Assembly: GCA_028279305.1 (NCBI GenBank)
Contig: JANQOA010000060.1
Location: 1 to 32,266, forward strand
Reading direction: 5' to 3'
Length of the DNA: 32,266 nucleotides
Source of the DNA: Pseudomonadales bacterium
GTDB lineage: Bacteria; Pseudomonadota; Gammaproteobacteria; Pseudomonadales; Azotimanducaceae
Below are positions 1-7,678 of this stretch, piece after piece; the stretch's first letter is position 1; each line of letters opens with the position of its first letter. A program made the position numbers and the translations under genes. The notes under the pieces are model-generated. The model had not been told where the DNA came from and made no database searches. It worked only from the letters and a program-made list of their open reading frames with translations.

Positions 1-327
1 CCCAGCAACTGGGAGCTGTCGTCCGCGCGGGCATCAGCGGTGGCCAGCTTTTTTGTCAGCGAGGGGGTGCGCGCGGAGCGGCTGGCAGCGGTGGGTTACG
101 GTGAAAACCACCCGCTGGCGACTAACGCAACGCCGGACGGGCGCGCTGACAACAGGCGGGTAGTGGTGGTCATTGCGCGCCGTACAGGCCGCTCACGCAA
201 CCTCAACGCCGCTGAGCCGGCCACCGCGGTAGTGCGCGGTACCCCGGCACCGGCTGAAGCACCGGCGCCGGTGCGCACCCCGGGCGGCGGGTTGCTGTTC
301 AGTGCGGAAGCCGCCGGCCCGGAGTAA
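1..327 (+). CDS. motD: Flagellar stator protein MotB/MotD, C-terminal part (5' end outside window)
   Basis: The reading frame is open from base 1 and ends at a stop at 325-327, so only the last 108 residues are present. The visible part is the end of an OmpA/MotB peptidoglycan-binding domain: SNWELSSARASAV near the start, then VGYGENHPLATNATPDGRADNRRV, written here in two parts (VGYGENHPLATN and ATPDGRADNRRV). It is followed by a Pro/Ala-rich tail of about 45 residues. In MotB-type stators this domain anchors the proton channel to the cell wall so the stator can drive flagellar rotation. The MotD assignment rather than MotB rests on the DUF2802 gene just downstream, an arrangement I associate with the pseudomonad motC-motD-cheW region. 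An OmpA-like protein of other function cannot be excluded because the membrane helix is outside the window. Confidence 0.75.
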   Translation, partial: PSNWELSSARASAVASFFVSEGVRAERLAAVGYGENHPLATNATPDGRADNRRVVVVIARRTGRSRNLNAAEPATAVVRGTPAPAEAPAPVRTPGGGLLFSAEAAGPE

Positions 328-445
328 CCGCTGACGGATTTCTGGCGCTTTTGCCAGACTCTACTATGCTTATTTGACACCGCGGGGCCTTACAGCGCGG
401 TTCTGACCTTGCGACGGATGGGCTATACAGCAAGAGGCGACGGTT

Positions 446-817
446 ATGACCTTGGTAGTGGTTTGCGTATTTGCGTTAACAGTGCTGGCAATAGTGCTGG
501 GACTGGTCTTTGTCCTCATTGTGCACCAGCGTCAACGCCGCGAAATTGAAGCGCTGCGCGCCCAGCTGCAGGTATTTGTCGATACTTCCATAAACGTTGC
601 CCGCTGTGTCGACAGCCTTGTCGTCCAGCGCGGCGCGCTTGGTACACAGAGCAGCGCCGCGGACAGCAAGCCGCCGCAGCACCGGGCGGTGGCTTCCCGC
701 CGCTGGCTGCTGGCTGAAGCGCGCCAGCGTCTGGACGCGGGTACCAGCCTGGAAGAACTGGCTTTAACCCTGGGTCTGCACAAGGACGAGTTAAAAATTC
801 TGAGCCTGGTGAGTTAG
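446..817 (+). CDS. DUF2802 domain membrane protein
   Basis: A 123-residue protein with one N-terminal membrane helix (about residues 3-26) followed by a basic, charged stretch (HQRQRREIEALRAQ) likely to be a short cytoplasmic coiled coil. The C-terminal 35 residues (LLAEARQRLDAGTSLEELAL and on) form a helix-turn-helix-like segment typical of DUF2802. DUF2802 genes commonly lie at the end of polar-flagellum/chemotaxis operons; no biochemical role is known to me. The ATG is preceded by AAGAGG about 8 bases upstream. The 118-base gap after motD holds a small hairpin (6-bp arms TCTGGC and GCCAGA) but no clear terminator, so co-transcription is possible. The gene converges on sufE with 11 bases between their ends. 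Confidence 0.7.
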   Translation: MTLVVVCVFALTVLAIVLGLVFVLIVHQRQRREIEALRAQLQVFVDTSINVARCVDSLVVQRGALGTQSSAADSKPPQHRAVASRRWLLAEARQRLDAGTSLEELALTLGLHKDELKILSLVS

Positions 818-828
818 CGCCCGGTGGA

Positions 829-1239
829 TTAGCTGCCCTGGTCGAGGGCAGCGGCGAGTTCGTGAATACGCTGGATCATGGCGCGCAAGCCGTTGCCGCG
901 GGTGGCGGACAGGTGGGCCAGCAGGTCCAGCCGGTTGAAAAGCTCTTCGATATCAAACGCCAGAATCTCAGCGGGTGTTTTGTTGTTCAACGCGGTCAAC
1001 ACAATGCTGATCAGGCCGCGCACGATAAAGGCGTCGCTGTCCATATGCAGCTGTATACGGCCGTCACGCAACTGATGAGTCAGCCACACCTGGCTCTGAC
1101 AACCGCGCACCAGGTTGTCTTCTGTTTTGTCAGCCGGCGGCAGATCAGGCAGCTCTTTACCCAGGTCGATTACAAACCGGTACTTGTCCTCCCAGTCATC
1201 AAAAAAACCGAAAGTTTCGGTGAGTTCAGCCAACTCCAT
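829..1239 (-). CDS. sufE: Cysteine desulfuration protein SufE
   Basis: SufE accepts persulfide sulfur from the SufS cysteine desulfurase and passes it to the SufBCD scaffold for Fe-S cluster assembly in the cytoplasm. The motif NLVRGCQSQVWL carries the acceptor cysteine (Cys47 from this start), and the rest matches the SufE fold (DSDAFIVRGLISIV, then LSATRGNGLRAMIQRI near the end). I chose the ATG at 1239, giving 136 residues. An in-frame TTG at 1251 would add four residues and place the cysteine at 51, as in E. coli SufE; neither start has a strong ribosome-binding site. It is the last gene of the suf operon, after a 54-base gap from sufT. That is the same operon end as in E. coli sufABCDSE. 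Confidence 0.9.
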   Translation of the reverse strand: MELAELTETFGFFDDWEDKYRFVIDLGKELPDLPPADKTEDNLVRGCQSQVWLTHQLRDGRIQLHMDSDAFIVRGLISIVLTALNNKTPAEILAFDIEELFNRLDLLAHLSATRGNGLRAMIQRIHELAAALDQGS

Positions 1240-1293
1240 GTCAGGTATCAATTCCCGCAGCGGTGCCGGTCCGAGGCGTAACTGGCGGCTGCA

Positions 1294-1818
1294 TCAGAAA
1301 ACTCCAAGCTGCAACTGAGCTTCTTCCGTCATCATGTCCCGTGACCAGGGCGGGTCGAAGACAAGCTCAACCTCAACCGCCGACACGTGGGGTACGGTGG
1401 CCACGCGTTCCTTAACCTCTTCGACCAGCACCGGGCCCATGCCGCAGCCGGGCGCGGTAAGGGTCATGCGAATGTCCACCCGGCCGTCATTGATGTGCAC
1501 GCTGTAGACCAGCCCCAATTCAGCAATGCTGACCGGTATCTCCGGGTCATATACGCTGTTCAGCGCATGCCAGACGTTTTCTTCCGCTACGGTTTCAGCG
1601 TCGGGCAGGGGGAACTCCAGCACTTCCACCGGCAGCCCCAGGGCGTCAGCGTCGTGTCCGGCAATGCGCGCCATATTGCCTTCCAGAACCACGGTAAAGG
1701 TGCCGCCCAGCGCCTGGGTCAGGGTGACGAAGGTGCCGGCGGGAATGGTGATTTCATCACCGGTGGGCACCAGCCGCGCGCTGCAGGCGCGTGTAGTTGT
1801 GACAATTCTGCGTTCCAT
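1294..1818 (-). CDS. sufT: Fe-S cluster assembly protein SufT (DUF59/MIP18 family)
   Basis: A 174-residue protein with a DUF59 (PaaD/MIP18-like) domain in its second half: NSVYDPEIPVSIAELGLVYS followed by TLTAPGCGMGPVL and FDPPWSRDMM. The first ~75 residues are the N-terminal extension typical of the SufT type. SufT is an auxiliary factor in Fe-S cluster assembly or transfer, needed in some bacteria when demand for clusters is high. The conserved Cys in the APGCGMG segment is present. It starts with ATG 12 bases after the stop of the A-type carrier gene and precedes sufE, so it is clearly part of the suf operon. No strong Shine-Dalgarno sequence is visible. Confidence 0.88.
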   Translation of the reverse strand: MERRIVTTTRACSARLVPTGDEITIPAGTFVTLTQALGGTFTVVLEGNMARIAGHDADALGLPVEVLEFPLPDAETVAEENVWHALNSVYDPEIPVSIAELGLVYSVHINDGRVDIRMTLTAPGCGMGPVLVEEVKERVATVPHVSAVEVELVFDPPWSRDMMTEEAQLQLGVF

Positions 1819-1830
1819 CAGGCGATTGTA

Positions 1831-2235
1831 TCAGTGCTTGGCGCCAACATCGGTGGCCAGGCCTCCGGGGTCCAGGGCCGCCTCTGCCGGTGCGCCGCCC
1901 ACGGCAAAACTTTCGCCGCAGCCGCAATAGCTGGTGGCTTTCGGATTCTTGAAGACCAGGGCGGAATTCAGCCCCTCGGTAATCATGTCAACTTCGGTGC
2001 CGCTGACCATGGCCAGGTCGGCGGCTCTGACACAGACGTTGACGCCGTTTTCAAACTCGATCACCTGGTCGTCGGGCTGCGGCGCATCGAGGAAATCCAG
2101 CATGTACATGTAACCGTTGCAGCCGCTTTCTTTCACCCCCAGCCGCAGGTACCTGGCCTGGGTCAAATCAAGCTGGTTGCGGATATGCGCGTTGGCGCTT
2201 GCCGAGACACTGATATTTGCGCTGTTTGAGTTCAT
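1831..2235 (-). CDS. sufA: A-type Fe-S carrier protein (SufA/IscA/HesB family)
   Basis: A 134-residue HesB/IscA-like protein. The three cluster-binding cysteines of the family are all present: Cys39 in VKESGCNGYMY and Cys104/Cys106 in SYCGCGESF. A-type carriers take clusters from the SufBCD scaffold and deliver them to apo-proteins. The usual sequence ends soon after the CGCGESF motif. Here about 24 further residues follow, rich in Ala, Gly and Pro, giving an unusual tail. The ATG is preceded by GGGA with a spacing of about 8. It lies 24 bases after sufS and 12 before sufT. The symbol sufA is given for operon position; sequence alone does not separate SufA from IscA. Confidence 0.85.
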   Translation of the reverse strand: MNSNSANISVSASANAHIRNQLDLTQARYLRLGVKESGCNGYMYMLDFLDAPQPDDQVIEFENGVNVCVRAADLAMVSGTEVDMITEGLNSALVFKNPKATSYCGCGESFAVGGAPAEAALDPGGLATDVGAKH

Positions 2236-2259
2236 AACCGATTCCCGTATTGCATAAGC

Positions 2260-3462
2260 TCAGATGAAGGTGGCGGCTTTCTCCACACCTTGGACAAAAC
2301 GTTCAACGTCCTGTTCCGAATTGTAAAGGCTGAAAGAGGCGCGGATGGTGCCGGGGATGCCAAAATGATCCATCAGCGGCATGGCGCAGTGATGGCCGGT
2401 GCGGACCGCCACCCCCTGTTGATCCAGCAGGGTGCCCACATCGTGGGGGTGGGCGCCGTCCATGAGGAATGACACAACGGCGCGCCGTTGGCGCGGGTCG
2501 CCCACCAGCTGCACACCGGGGATCTGCTGCAGACGGCTGATAGCCAGCTTCACCAGTTGGTCCTCCGCCGCGATCAGCTCAGCACGGTCGATGTGCAGCA
2601 GATACTTGATGGCGGCATGCAAACCCACGGCGCCCGCAATATTCGGGGTGCCGGCTTCGTACTTGTACGGCGGCTGCTGGTAGGTGCTGGCCGACAAGGT
2701 CACTTTTTCAATCATTTCACCGCCGCCCTGCCAGGGCGGCAGGGACTGCAGCAGGCTGAGTTTGCCGTACAGCGCGCCGATACCCGTGGGCGCGTACATC
2801 TTGTGCCCGGACAGAGCGTAGAAGTCGCAGTCCAGCTGCTGCACGTTGATCTCCTCGTGCAGGGCTGCCTGGGCGCCGTCGATCACGGTAATGGCGCCTG
2901 CCTGCCGGGCCTGCCGGATCAGATCCGCAACCGGGTTGATTGTGCCCAGCGCATTGGAGACATGGTTGCAGGCAAATACCCGGGTCCGCGCGCCGAGTTT
3001 GGCATGAAAATCGTCCAGGTCCAGGTCACCGTCGGGCAGGACGCTGACAGCTTTGATCTGCGCGCCGGTGCGCGCCGCCAGCATCTGCCAGGGGACTATG
3101 TTGGAATGGTGTTCCAGGGTGGTGAGCAGGATTTCGTCGCCGGGCTTAAGCTCAGTGTCGAGAATGGCAGCCACCAGGTTCAGGGCTTCAGTGGTGCCGC
3201 GGGTGAAAATGATTTCCCGCTCGCTGGCCGCGTGTATGAAGCGGGCGGTGGCGGCGCGCGCATCCTCCAGCATCTGCGTGGCTTCCGCGGCCAGAAAATG
3301 GGCAGCGCGGTGCACGTTGGCGTTGTGACGGCTGTAATAGTCAGCCACGGCGTCAATCACCGCCTGGGGTTTCTGGGTGGTGGCGGCGTTGTCCAGGTAT
3401 ACCAGCGGCTGCTTGTTGTGCTCGCGGTTGAGGATGGGGAAGTCGGCGCGTATATCAGCCAT
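2260..3462 (-). CDS. sufS: Cysteine desulfurase SufS
   Basis: A PLP-dependent group II cysteine desulfurase that removes sulfur from L-cysteine and hands the persulfide to SufE. From the chosen start it has 400 residues. The PLP lysine is Lys221 (ALSGHKMYAPTG) and the persulfide cysteine is Cys359 (VRTGHHCAMPLMD). The EHHSN and VSNALGTINP segments of the cofactor site are also present. I chose the ATG at 3462 over the in-frame upstream start at 3513: it has GGGAGG eight bases upstream, begins directly with the family's usual N-terminus (MADIRADFPIL), and gives an 8-base ATGGCTGA overlap with the sufD stop. The longer version would only add residues encoded by a 15-base tandem repeat. Confidence 0.95.
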   Translation of the reverse strand: MADIRADFPILNREHNKQPLVYLDNAATTQKPQAVIDAVADYYSRHNANVHRAAHFLAAEATQMLEDARAATARFIHAASEREIIFTRGTTEALNLVAAILDTELKPGDEILLTTLEHHSNIVPWQMLAARTGAQIKAVSVLPDGDLDLDDFHAKLGARTRVFACNHVSNALGTINPVADLIRQARQAGAITVIDGAQAALHEEINVQQLDCDFYALSGHKMYAPTGIGALYGKLSLLQSLPPWQGGGEMIEKVTLSASTYQQPPYKYEAGTPNIAGAVGLHAAIKYLLHIDRAELIAAEDQLVKLAISRLQQIPGVQLVGDPRQRRAVVSFLMDGAHPHDVGTLLDQQGVAVRTGHHCAMPLMDHFGIPGTIRASFSLYNSEQDVERFVQGVEKAATFI

Positions 3463-4630
3463 GCGGCGGGCCTCCCAAGTTTCCGGCATCAGCGTTTCCG
3501 GCATCAGCGTCAAACTCCGCCAGCGCCGCTGACGCCAGCGGACCCAGCGTACACACCTTCAGAAACGCCCTGCTCAGCAGGCTGCGTGCGGTGCTGCCGT
3601 CGATACCCCGGCTGGCGCAGTAAAACAGATGGTTGTCGTCCAACTGGCCCACCGTGGCGCCGTGACTGCACTGCACATCGTCGGTGTAAATTTCCAGCTC
3701 GGGTTTGGTGTTGATGGTGGCCTGGTCACCCATGCCCAGGTTCTTGTTGGTCAGATGCGCCTGTACCCCCGGTGCGTGGGCATGGATGTGAATGCGCCCG
3801 TTAAAGGTGACGTTGGCCTTGTCCGCCGCAATGTTATGGATGGTCTGGCGGCTGGTGGAATGCGCGGCGCGGTGCTGCACGGTAATCTGCTGGTCCAGGT
3901 GGGTACCGGCGGCAAGCAGGGCGGCGCTGCTGATTTCCGCATGTGCGCCGGCGCCGTCGCAGCAGATATGAATGTTCTGGCGGTGCGCGGCGCAGCCGCT
4001 GCTGTGATTGTGCAGGGCGTAGTGGGCGTCCGCGGCCAGGGTCACCTGCAGGTGGCGGAACACGCTGCGTCCTTCAGCGGCGGGCTGCCAGCCCAGATTG
4101 TTGCGCGCATGAATGAGCCGGCTGTTGGCGTTCAGCAGAATCCAGACGGCGTGCTGGTGGCGGTTTTCCAGGCTGGCGCTGATCTGTTCGTGGACCTCCA
4201 GGGTGGCGCCGGCGGCCACGCGGATCAGCAGCGGCAGGGCGCTGTGCTGATGCCTCAGCCGCAGCGGTTCGGCCGGGGATTGGGTGACCTCCAGCACTTC
4301 CAGCCCGCCGGCTGCGCACAGGGCATTTAATACTTCGGGCGCCTGTTCCGGCAGGTCACCAAAATCCGCGGCGGCTAACGGTGCATCCGCGTCGCGGTGG
4401 TCAACCGTGCGGCGCTCTATCTCCGCGGGCATGAATTCGATGCAAGTACCGCCCGCGCCGGCGGCTGTCAGTACACGTTCCGGTTTGGTGTATTTCCAGC
4501 GCTCGCGCTGAGCCTGGCTGTGCAGGGTGCGCTGCAGCAGTGCCGGCAGGGTTTCACCGTCCGGTAACTGAAACCAGGCCGGCAGCGCGGTGTTGTCCGC
4601 CGCGGTTGCGGGGGTGTTCAAGTCAGCCAC
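3455..4630 (-). CDS. sufD: Fe-S scaffold subunit SufD
   Basis: A 391-residue SufD, the partner of SufB in the SufBC2D scaffold complex that builds Fe-S clusters. The C-terminal half shows the SufB/D beta-helix core: DDVQCSHGATVGQLDDNHLF followed by YCASRGIDGSTARSLLSRAF. The N-terminal region (WKYTKPERVL) is typical of SufD. The start is GTG at 4630, with AAGGG seven bases upstream, inside the last 13 bases of sufC, implying coupled translation. The last ~20 residues contain a repeated ADAGN unit encoded by two perfect 15-base tandem copies, so the tail length may vary between strains. The middle of the protein looks divergent from E. coli SufD, as is common in this subunit. Confidence 0.93.
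   Translation of the reverse strand: MADLNTPATAADNTALPAWFQLPDGETLPALLQRTLHSQAQRERWKYTKPERVLTAAGAGGTCIEFMPAEIERRTVDHRDADAPLAAADFGDLPEQAPEVLNALCAAGGLEVLEVTQSPAEPLRLRHQHSALPLLIRVAAGATLEVHEQISASLENRHQHAVWILLNANSRLIHARNNLGWQPAAEGRSVFRHLQVTLAADAHYALHNHSSGCAAHRQNIHICCDGAGAHAEISSAALLAAGTHLDQQITVQHRAAHSTSRQTIHNIAADKANVTFNGRIHIHAHAPGVQAHLTNKNLGMGDQATINTKPELEIYTDDVQCSHGATVGQLDDNHLFYCASRGIDGSTARSLLSRAFLKVCTLGPLASAALAEFDADAGNADAGNLGGPPHG
3480..3509. repeat. Two perfect 15-base tandem repeats at the sufD/sufS junction
   Basis: TTTCCGGCATCAGCG occurs at 3480-3494 and again at 3495-3509 with no mismatch. The 15-base unit is a multiple of three, so it adds five residues (ADAGN in SufD) per copy without shifting the frame. 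It lies in the last codons of sufD and upstream of the preferred sufS start, so copy-number change would alter the SufD tail but not SufS. Confidence 0.9.
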
Positions 4631-5361
4631 GCGTAACCCTTTTCTTCCAGCTCCAGCGCCAGGCTCTTGTCGCCGGACTGCACAATGCGGCCGTCAGCCA
4701 GCACGTGCACGTAGTCCGGCTCGATATGATCCAGCAGACGCTGATAGTGGGTGACCAGCACCACCGCGTTGCTGCTGCTGCGGAAAGAGTTAACCCCTTC
4801 CGCGACAACCTGTAAGGCGTCTATATCCAGCCCGGAATCGGTTTCGTCGAGCAGCGCCAGGGTCGGCTGCAACAGCAGCATCTGCAGAATTTCGTTGCGT
4901 TTCTTCTCGCCGCCGCTGAAGCCTTCATTGACGCCGCGTTTGAGAAACTCCGGGTTCAGGTCCAGCGAAGCAGCCAGGCCGCGCACGTGTTTAATGAACT
5001 CGGCTGCCTTGGGCTGGTCGTCACCGCGGGCCAGGGCATGGGAATCCAGTGCCGCTTTCAGAAATTCCATATTGCTGACTCCGGGGATTTCCACCGGGTA
5101 CTGGAACGCCAGAAATATTCCGGCTGTGGCCCGTTCGTGGGCTTCCATGTCAGCGATGTCGCGGTCCAGGTAGCTGATCTCGCCGCCGGTCACCTCATAG
5201 CCGGGGCGGCCGGCCAGGACATTGGCCAGGGTTGACTTGCCGGAGCCGTTGGGACCCATGATGGCGTGCACTTCACCGGCGTTTACGTTCAGGGTCAGAC
5301 CTTTAAGGATGTCTTCTCCGCCAACCGCGGCATGCAGGTTGTCGACTTGCAGCAAACTCAT
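4618..5361 (-). CDS. sufC: Fe-S assembly ATPase SufC
   Basis: A 247-residue ABC-type ATPase that powers the SufBC2D scaffold in the cytoplasm. Walker A (GPNGSGKST), a Q-loop ([12 protein letters not shown]), the family-specific signature [11 protein letters not shown], Walker B ([13 protein letters not shown]) and the H-loop ([10 protein letters not shown]) are all present, so it should be active. The length matches the family. It starts at an ATG sharing ATGA with the sufB stop and overlaps the sufD GTG by 13 bases, so sufB, sufC and sufD are translationally coupled, as expected for subunits of one complex. Confidence 0.97.
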   Translation of the reverse strand: MSLLQVDNLHAAVGGEDILKGLTLNVNAGEVHAIMGPNGSGKSTLANVLAGRPGYEVTGGEISYLDRDIADMEAHERATAGIFLAFQYPVEIPGVSNMEFLKAALDSHALARGDDQPKAAEFIKHVRGLAASLDLNPEFLKRGVNEGFSGGEKKRNEILQMLLLQPTLALLDETDSGLDIDALQVVAEGVNSFRSSSNAVVLVTHYQRLLDHIEPDYVHVLADGRIVQSGDKSLALELEEKGYAWLT

Positions 5362-6824
5362 CCGACCGCACCCTCCAGGCTCACCTCCAGCAGCTTGCCG
5401 GCTTCCACCGCAAACTCCATGGGCAGTTCCTTAAAAACTTCCTTGCAGAAGCCGTTGACGATCATGCTGACCGCCTTTTCCGGATCGATGCCGCGCTGCT
5501 GGCAGGCGAATAGCTGGTCGTCGCTGACCTTGGAGGTGGTTGCTTCGTGTTCCACCACTGCGTTGGGTTGTTTGTTTTCGATGTACGGAAACGTGTGCGC
5601 CCCGCAGCGGTCGCCGATTAACAGAGAGTCGCACTGAGTGAAATTGCGTGCCCCCGGCGCGGTCGGGGAAAAGCGCACCAGGCCGCGGTAGCTGTTCTGG
5701 CTGCGGCCGGTGCTGATGCCTTTGGAGATGATGGTGCTGGTGGTATTTTTGCCCAGGTGGATCATCTTGGTGCCGGTATCCGCCTGCTGCAGGTTGTTGG
5801 TCAGCGCCACGGAATAAAACTCGCCCACCGAGTGGTCGCCGCGCAGGATCACACTGGGGTACTTCCAGGTAATGGCGGACCCGGTCTCCACCTGGGTCCA
5901 GGATATTTTTGCCCGCGCGCCGCCGCACAGGCCGCGCTTGGTGACAAAGTTATAAATGCCTCCCTTGCCTTCTTCGTCTCCGGGGTACCAGTTCTGCACC
6001 GTTGAGTATTTGATTTCAGCATCCTGCAGGGCCACCAGTTCCACCACCGCGGCATGCAACTGATTCTCGTCGCGCATGGGCGCGGTGCAGCCTTCCAGGT
6101 AGCTGACGTGGCTGCCTTCGTCAGCAATGATCAAGGTGCGTTCAAATTGTCCGGTATTGCGTTCGTTGATGCGGAAATAGGTGGACAACTCCATGGGGCA
6201 GCGCACCCCCTTGGGGATGTAGACAAACGAACCGTCGCTGAAAACGGCGGAATTCAGCGCCGCGTAGAAGTTGTCACGCTGGGGCACCACGCTGCCCAGA
6301 TACTTCTGTACCAGTTCCGGGTGGCTGTGCACAGCCTCGGAGATCGGGCAGAACACCACGCCCGCTTCAGCGAGTTTGTCGCGGAAAGTAGTGGCGATGG
6401 AAACACTGTCAAAGACCGCGTCCACGGCCACGTTCGGATTGGATTTCACCACCCCGGCCAGGGCCTCCTGCTCGTGCAGGGGAATCCCCAGTTTTTCGTA
6501 GGTGCGCAACAATTCAGGGTCCACCTCGTCCAGCGACTGGGGCCCGTCCGCCTGGCTTTTGGGGGCTGAGTAATAAGATATGTCTTCAAAGTCCACCGGT
6601 GGAAAATGCACATGGGCCCATTCCGGGGCCTGCATCTCGCGCCACAGCCGGTAAGCCTGCAGGCGCCACTCGGTCAGCCATGCCGGTTCGTTCTTTTTGG
6701 CGGAAATAAACTTAACCACCCCCTCATCGAGGCCGGGCGGCAGCGTGTCGGATTCTATCTGCGTGACAAAGCCGGCTTGATATTCAGCGTTTGCACCGAC
6801 CAGATCATCTACGGATTGGCTCAC
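5358..6824 (-). CDS. sufB: Fe-S scaffold subunit SufB
   Basis: A 488-residue SufB, the scaffold subunit on which the nascent cluster forms, together with SufD and SufC. Family landmarks are [19 protein letters not shown] near residue 40, [19 protein letters not shown], the beta-helix block ending [20 protein letters not shown], and [20 protein letters not shown] near the C-terminus. The last two hold conserved Cys and Glu residues used in cluster assembly. The start is GTG at 6824 with AGGGG six bases upstream. It is the first gene of the suf operon; no sufR or iscR gene precedes it. The promoter region just upstream carries an IscR type 1-like palindrome, so repression by holo-IscR encoded elsewhere is likely. 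Confidence 0.97.
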   Translation of the reverse strand: MSQSVDDLVGANAEYQAGFVTQIESDTLPPGLDEGVVKFISAKKNEPAWLTEWRLQAYRLWREMQAPEWAHVHFPPVDFEDISYYSAPKSQADGPQSLDEVDPELLRTYEKLGIPLHEQEALAGVVKSNPNVAVDAVFDSVSIATTFRDKLAEAGVVFCPISEAVHSHPELVQKYLGSVVPQRDNFYAALNSAVFSDGSFVYIPKGVRCPMELSTYFRINERNTGQFERTLIIADEGSHVSYLEGCTAPMRDENQLHAAVVELVALQDAEIKYSTVQNWYPGDEEGKGGIYNFVTKRGLCGGARAKISWTQVETGSAITWKYPSVILRGDHSVGEFYSVALTNNLQQADTGTKMIHLGKNTTSTIISKGISTGRSQNSYRGLVRFSPTAPGARNFTQCDSLLIGDRCGAHTFPYIENKQPNAVVEHEATTSKVSDDQLFACQQRGIDPEKAVSMIVNGFCKEVFKELPMEFAVEAGKLLEVSLEGAVG

Positions 6825-6918
6825 TAAAAGCCCCTATGTTAGGTTATGTTGTTCGCTTGTCGTTACGTGTCTACACGCCCCGTGGCAGCGCCCCGCACCA
6901 CACATGCGGCGGGAGGGG

Positions 6919-6948
6919 ATTATAGTCGCAACCTAATACCCGAGTAAA
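6919..6948 (-). promoter_or_regulatory. Promoter of the suf operon
   Basis: On the minus strand there is a perfect -10 hexamer TATAAT (6919-6924). A -35-like TTTACT (6943-6948, four of six consensus bases) lies 18 bases upstream. Transcription would begin near 6912, giving a 5' leader of about 90 bases before the sufB GTG at 6824. The -35 lies inside the IscR-like palindrome, which is the layout expected for repression by blocking RNA polymerase. The -10 is convincing; the -35 is weak. Confidence 0.7.
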
Positions 6949-6960
6949 TTAGTCGGGTAT
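6936..6960. promoter_or_regulatory. IscR type 1-like operator
   Basis: A 25-base inverted repeat. The outermost 9-base arms (AATACCCGA at 6935-6943 and TCGGGTATT at 6953-6961) are perfect complements around a 9-base AT-rich centre. The 25 bases match the E. coli IscR type 1 consensus as I recall it (ATASYYGACTRWWWYAGTCR plus RSTAT) at all but one position: G instead of C at 6944. Type 1 sites bind [2Fe-2S]-IscR, which represses when cluster supply is adequate. The site overlaps the suf -35 and lies 58 bases upstream of the divergent methyltransferase gene, so it could influence both. Confidence 0.82.
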
Positions 6961-7018
6961 TCTGGAAGGCGCTTTTTTCACACTTCACCTGCTGAATGCC
7001 GGGGGTAACAGCCAGTTC

Positions 7019-7648
7019 ATGCCAAAGCTGCAAAGGATGCCTGAGCCTAATGTCGAATATGCTTACGGCATTTACCTGCTCACCAATAAACACCGCCTGA
7101 TTAAGACGCTGCGTAAGCGCTACCAGCCGTCGATTCACGGCCACAAAGCTTGGGGCGCCGGTTTTCTGCTGATGGACTACATCAATCATAACGGCCTGGT
7201 AAAAGGCGCTCAGGGTATGGAAATCGGCTGCGGGTGGGGCGGGGTATCCGTTTACTGCGCGCTGAAATACCGGGCCAAAATGACCGCCGTGGACCTGGAT
7301 CCGGCGGTGTTTCCCTATGTGGACGTGCTGGCGGAGTTGAATGGGGTTAAGGTCAAATCCAGGCAGGCGGATTTCAGCAAGCTGAAGGGCACTGACCTGG
7401 GCAAATACCGCTACATCATGGGCAGTGATATCTGTTTCTGGGATTCCCTGGTCAAACCCCTGGCCCGGGTGGTGAACCGGGCATTGGACAATGGTGCCAA
7501 AAAAATCATCCTGTCGGACCCAGGCCGACCGACCTTCTACGAGTTATGCGACCTGCTGGCCAAGCGGCATAAAACACGGCTGCAGGAATGGTACGCGGTG
7601 GAACCCGACCGCTTTGAAGGGGAAATTCTCGAAGTCAGAAGTTCTTAA
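7019..7648 (+). CDS. Class I SAM-dependent methyltransferase
   Basis: A 209-residue Rossmann-fold methyltransferase. Motif I is MEIGCGWGGVSVYCAL, followed by an acidic ribose-binding position (TAVDLDPAVFPYVDVLAELN) and a GSDICFWDSLVKPL segment at the place of motif IV. The overall pattern resembles small lysine/protein methyltransferases of the METTL20/METTL23 type, but the substrate cannot be told from the sequence. The ATG at 7019 has only a distant GGGGG run upstream. A second in-frame ATG at 7037 is possible but has no better site. It is divergent from suf and shares the intergenic region containing the IscR-like operator, which raises the possibility of shared Fe-S control. Confidence 0.75.
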   Translation: MPKLQRMPEPNVEYAYGIYLLTNKHRLIKTLRKRYQPSIHGHKAWGAGFLLMDYINHNGLVKGAQGMEIGCGWGGVSVYCALKYRAKMTAVDLDPAVFPYVDVLAELNGVKVKSRQADFSKLKGTDLGKYRYIMGSDICFWDSLVKPLARVVNRALDNGAKKIILSDPGRPTFYELCDLLAKRHKTRLQEWYAVEPDRFEGEILEVRSS

Positions 7649-7660
7649 TGCTGATAAATA

Positions 7661-7677
7661 CTCTTTTATTACAAGAG
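7661..7677. terminator. Weak hairpin between convergent genes, possible bidirectional terminator
   Basis: CTCTT and AAGAG form a 5-bp stem around a 7-base loop in the 30-base gap between the methyltransferase stop (7648) and the stop of the last gene of the twelve-gene cluster (7679). The surrounding bases are A/T-rich but there is no long T-run. The position is right for a terminator on both strands; the stem is weak. Confidence 0.3.
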
Positions 7678-7678
7678 G

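Noticed and set aside
2488..3714. Long plus-strand open frame opposite sufS/sufD
   Set aside because: It lies antisense to clear SUF genes and has no family motif; GC-rich coding DNA often leaves such frames open.
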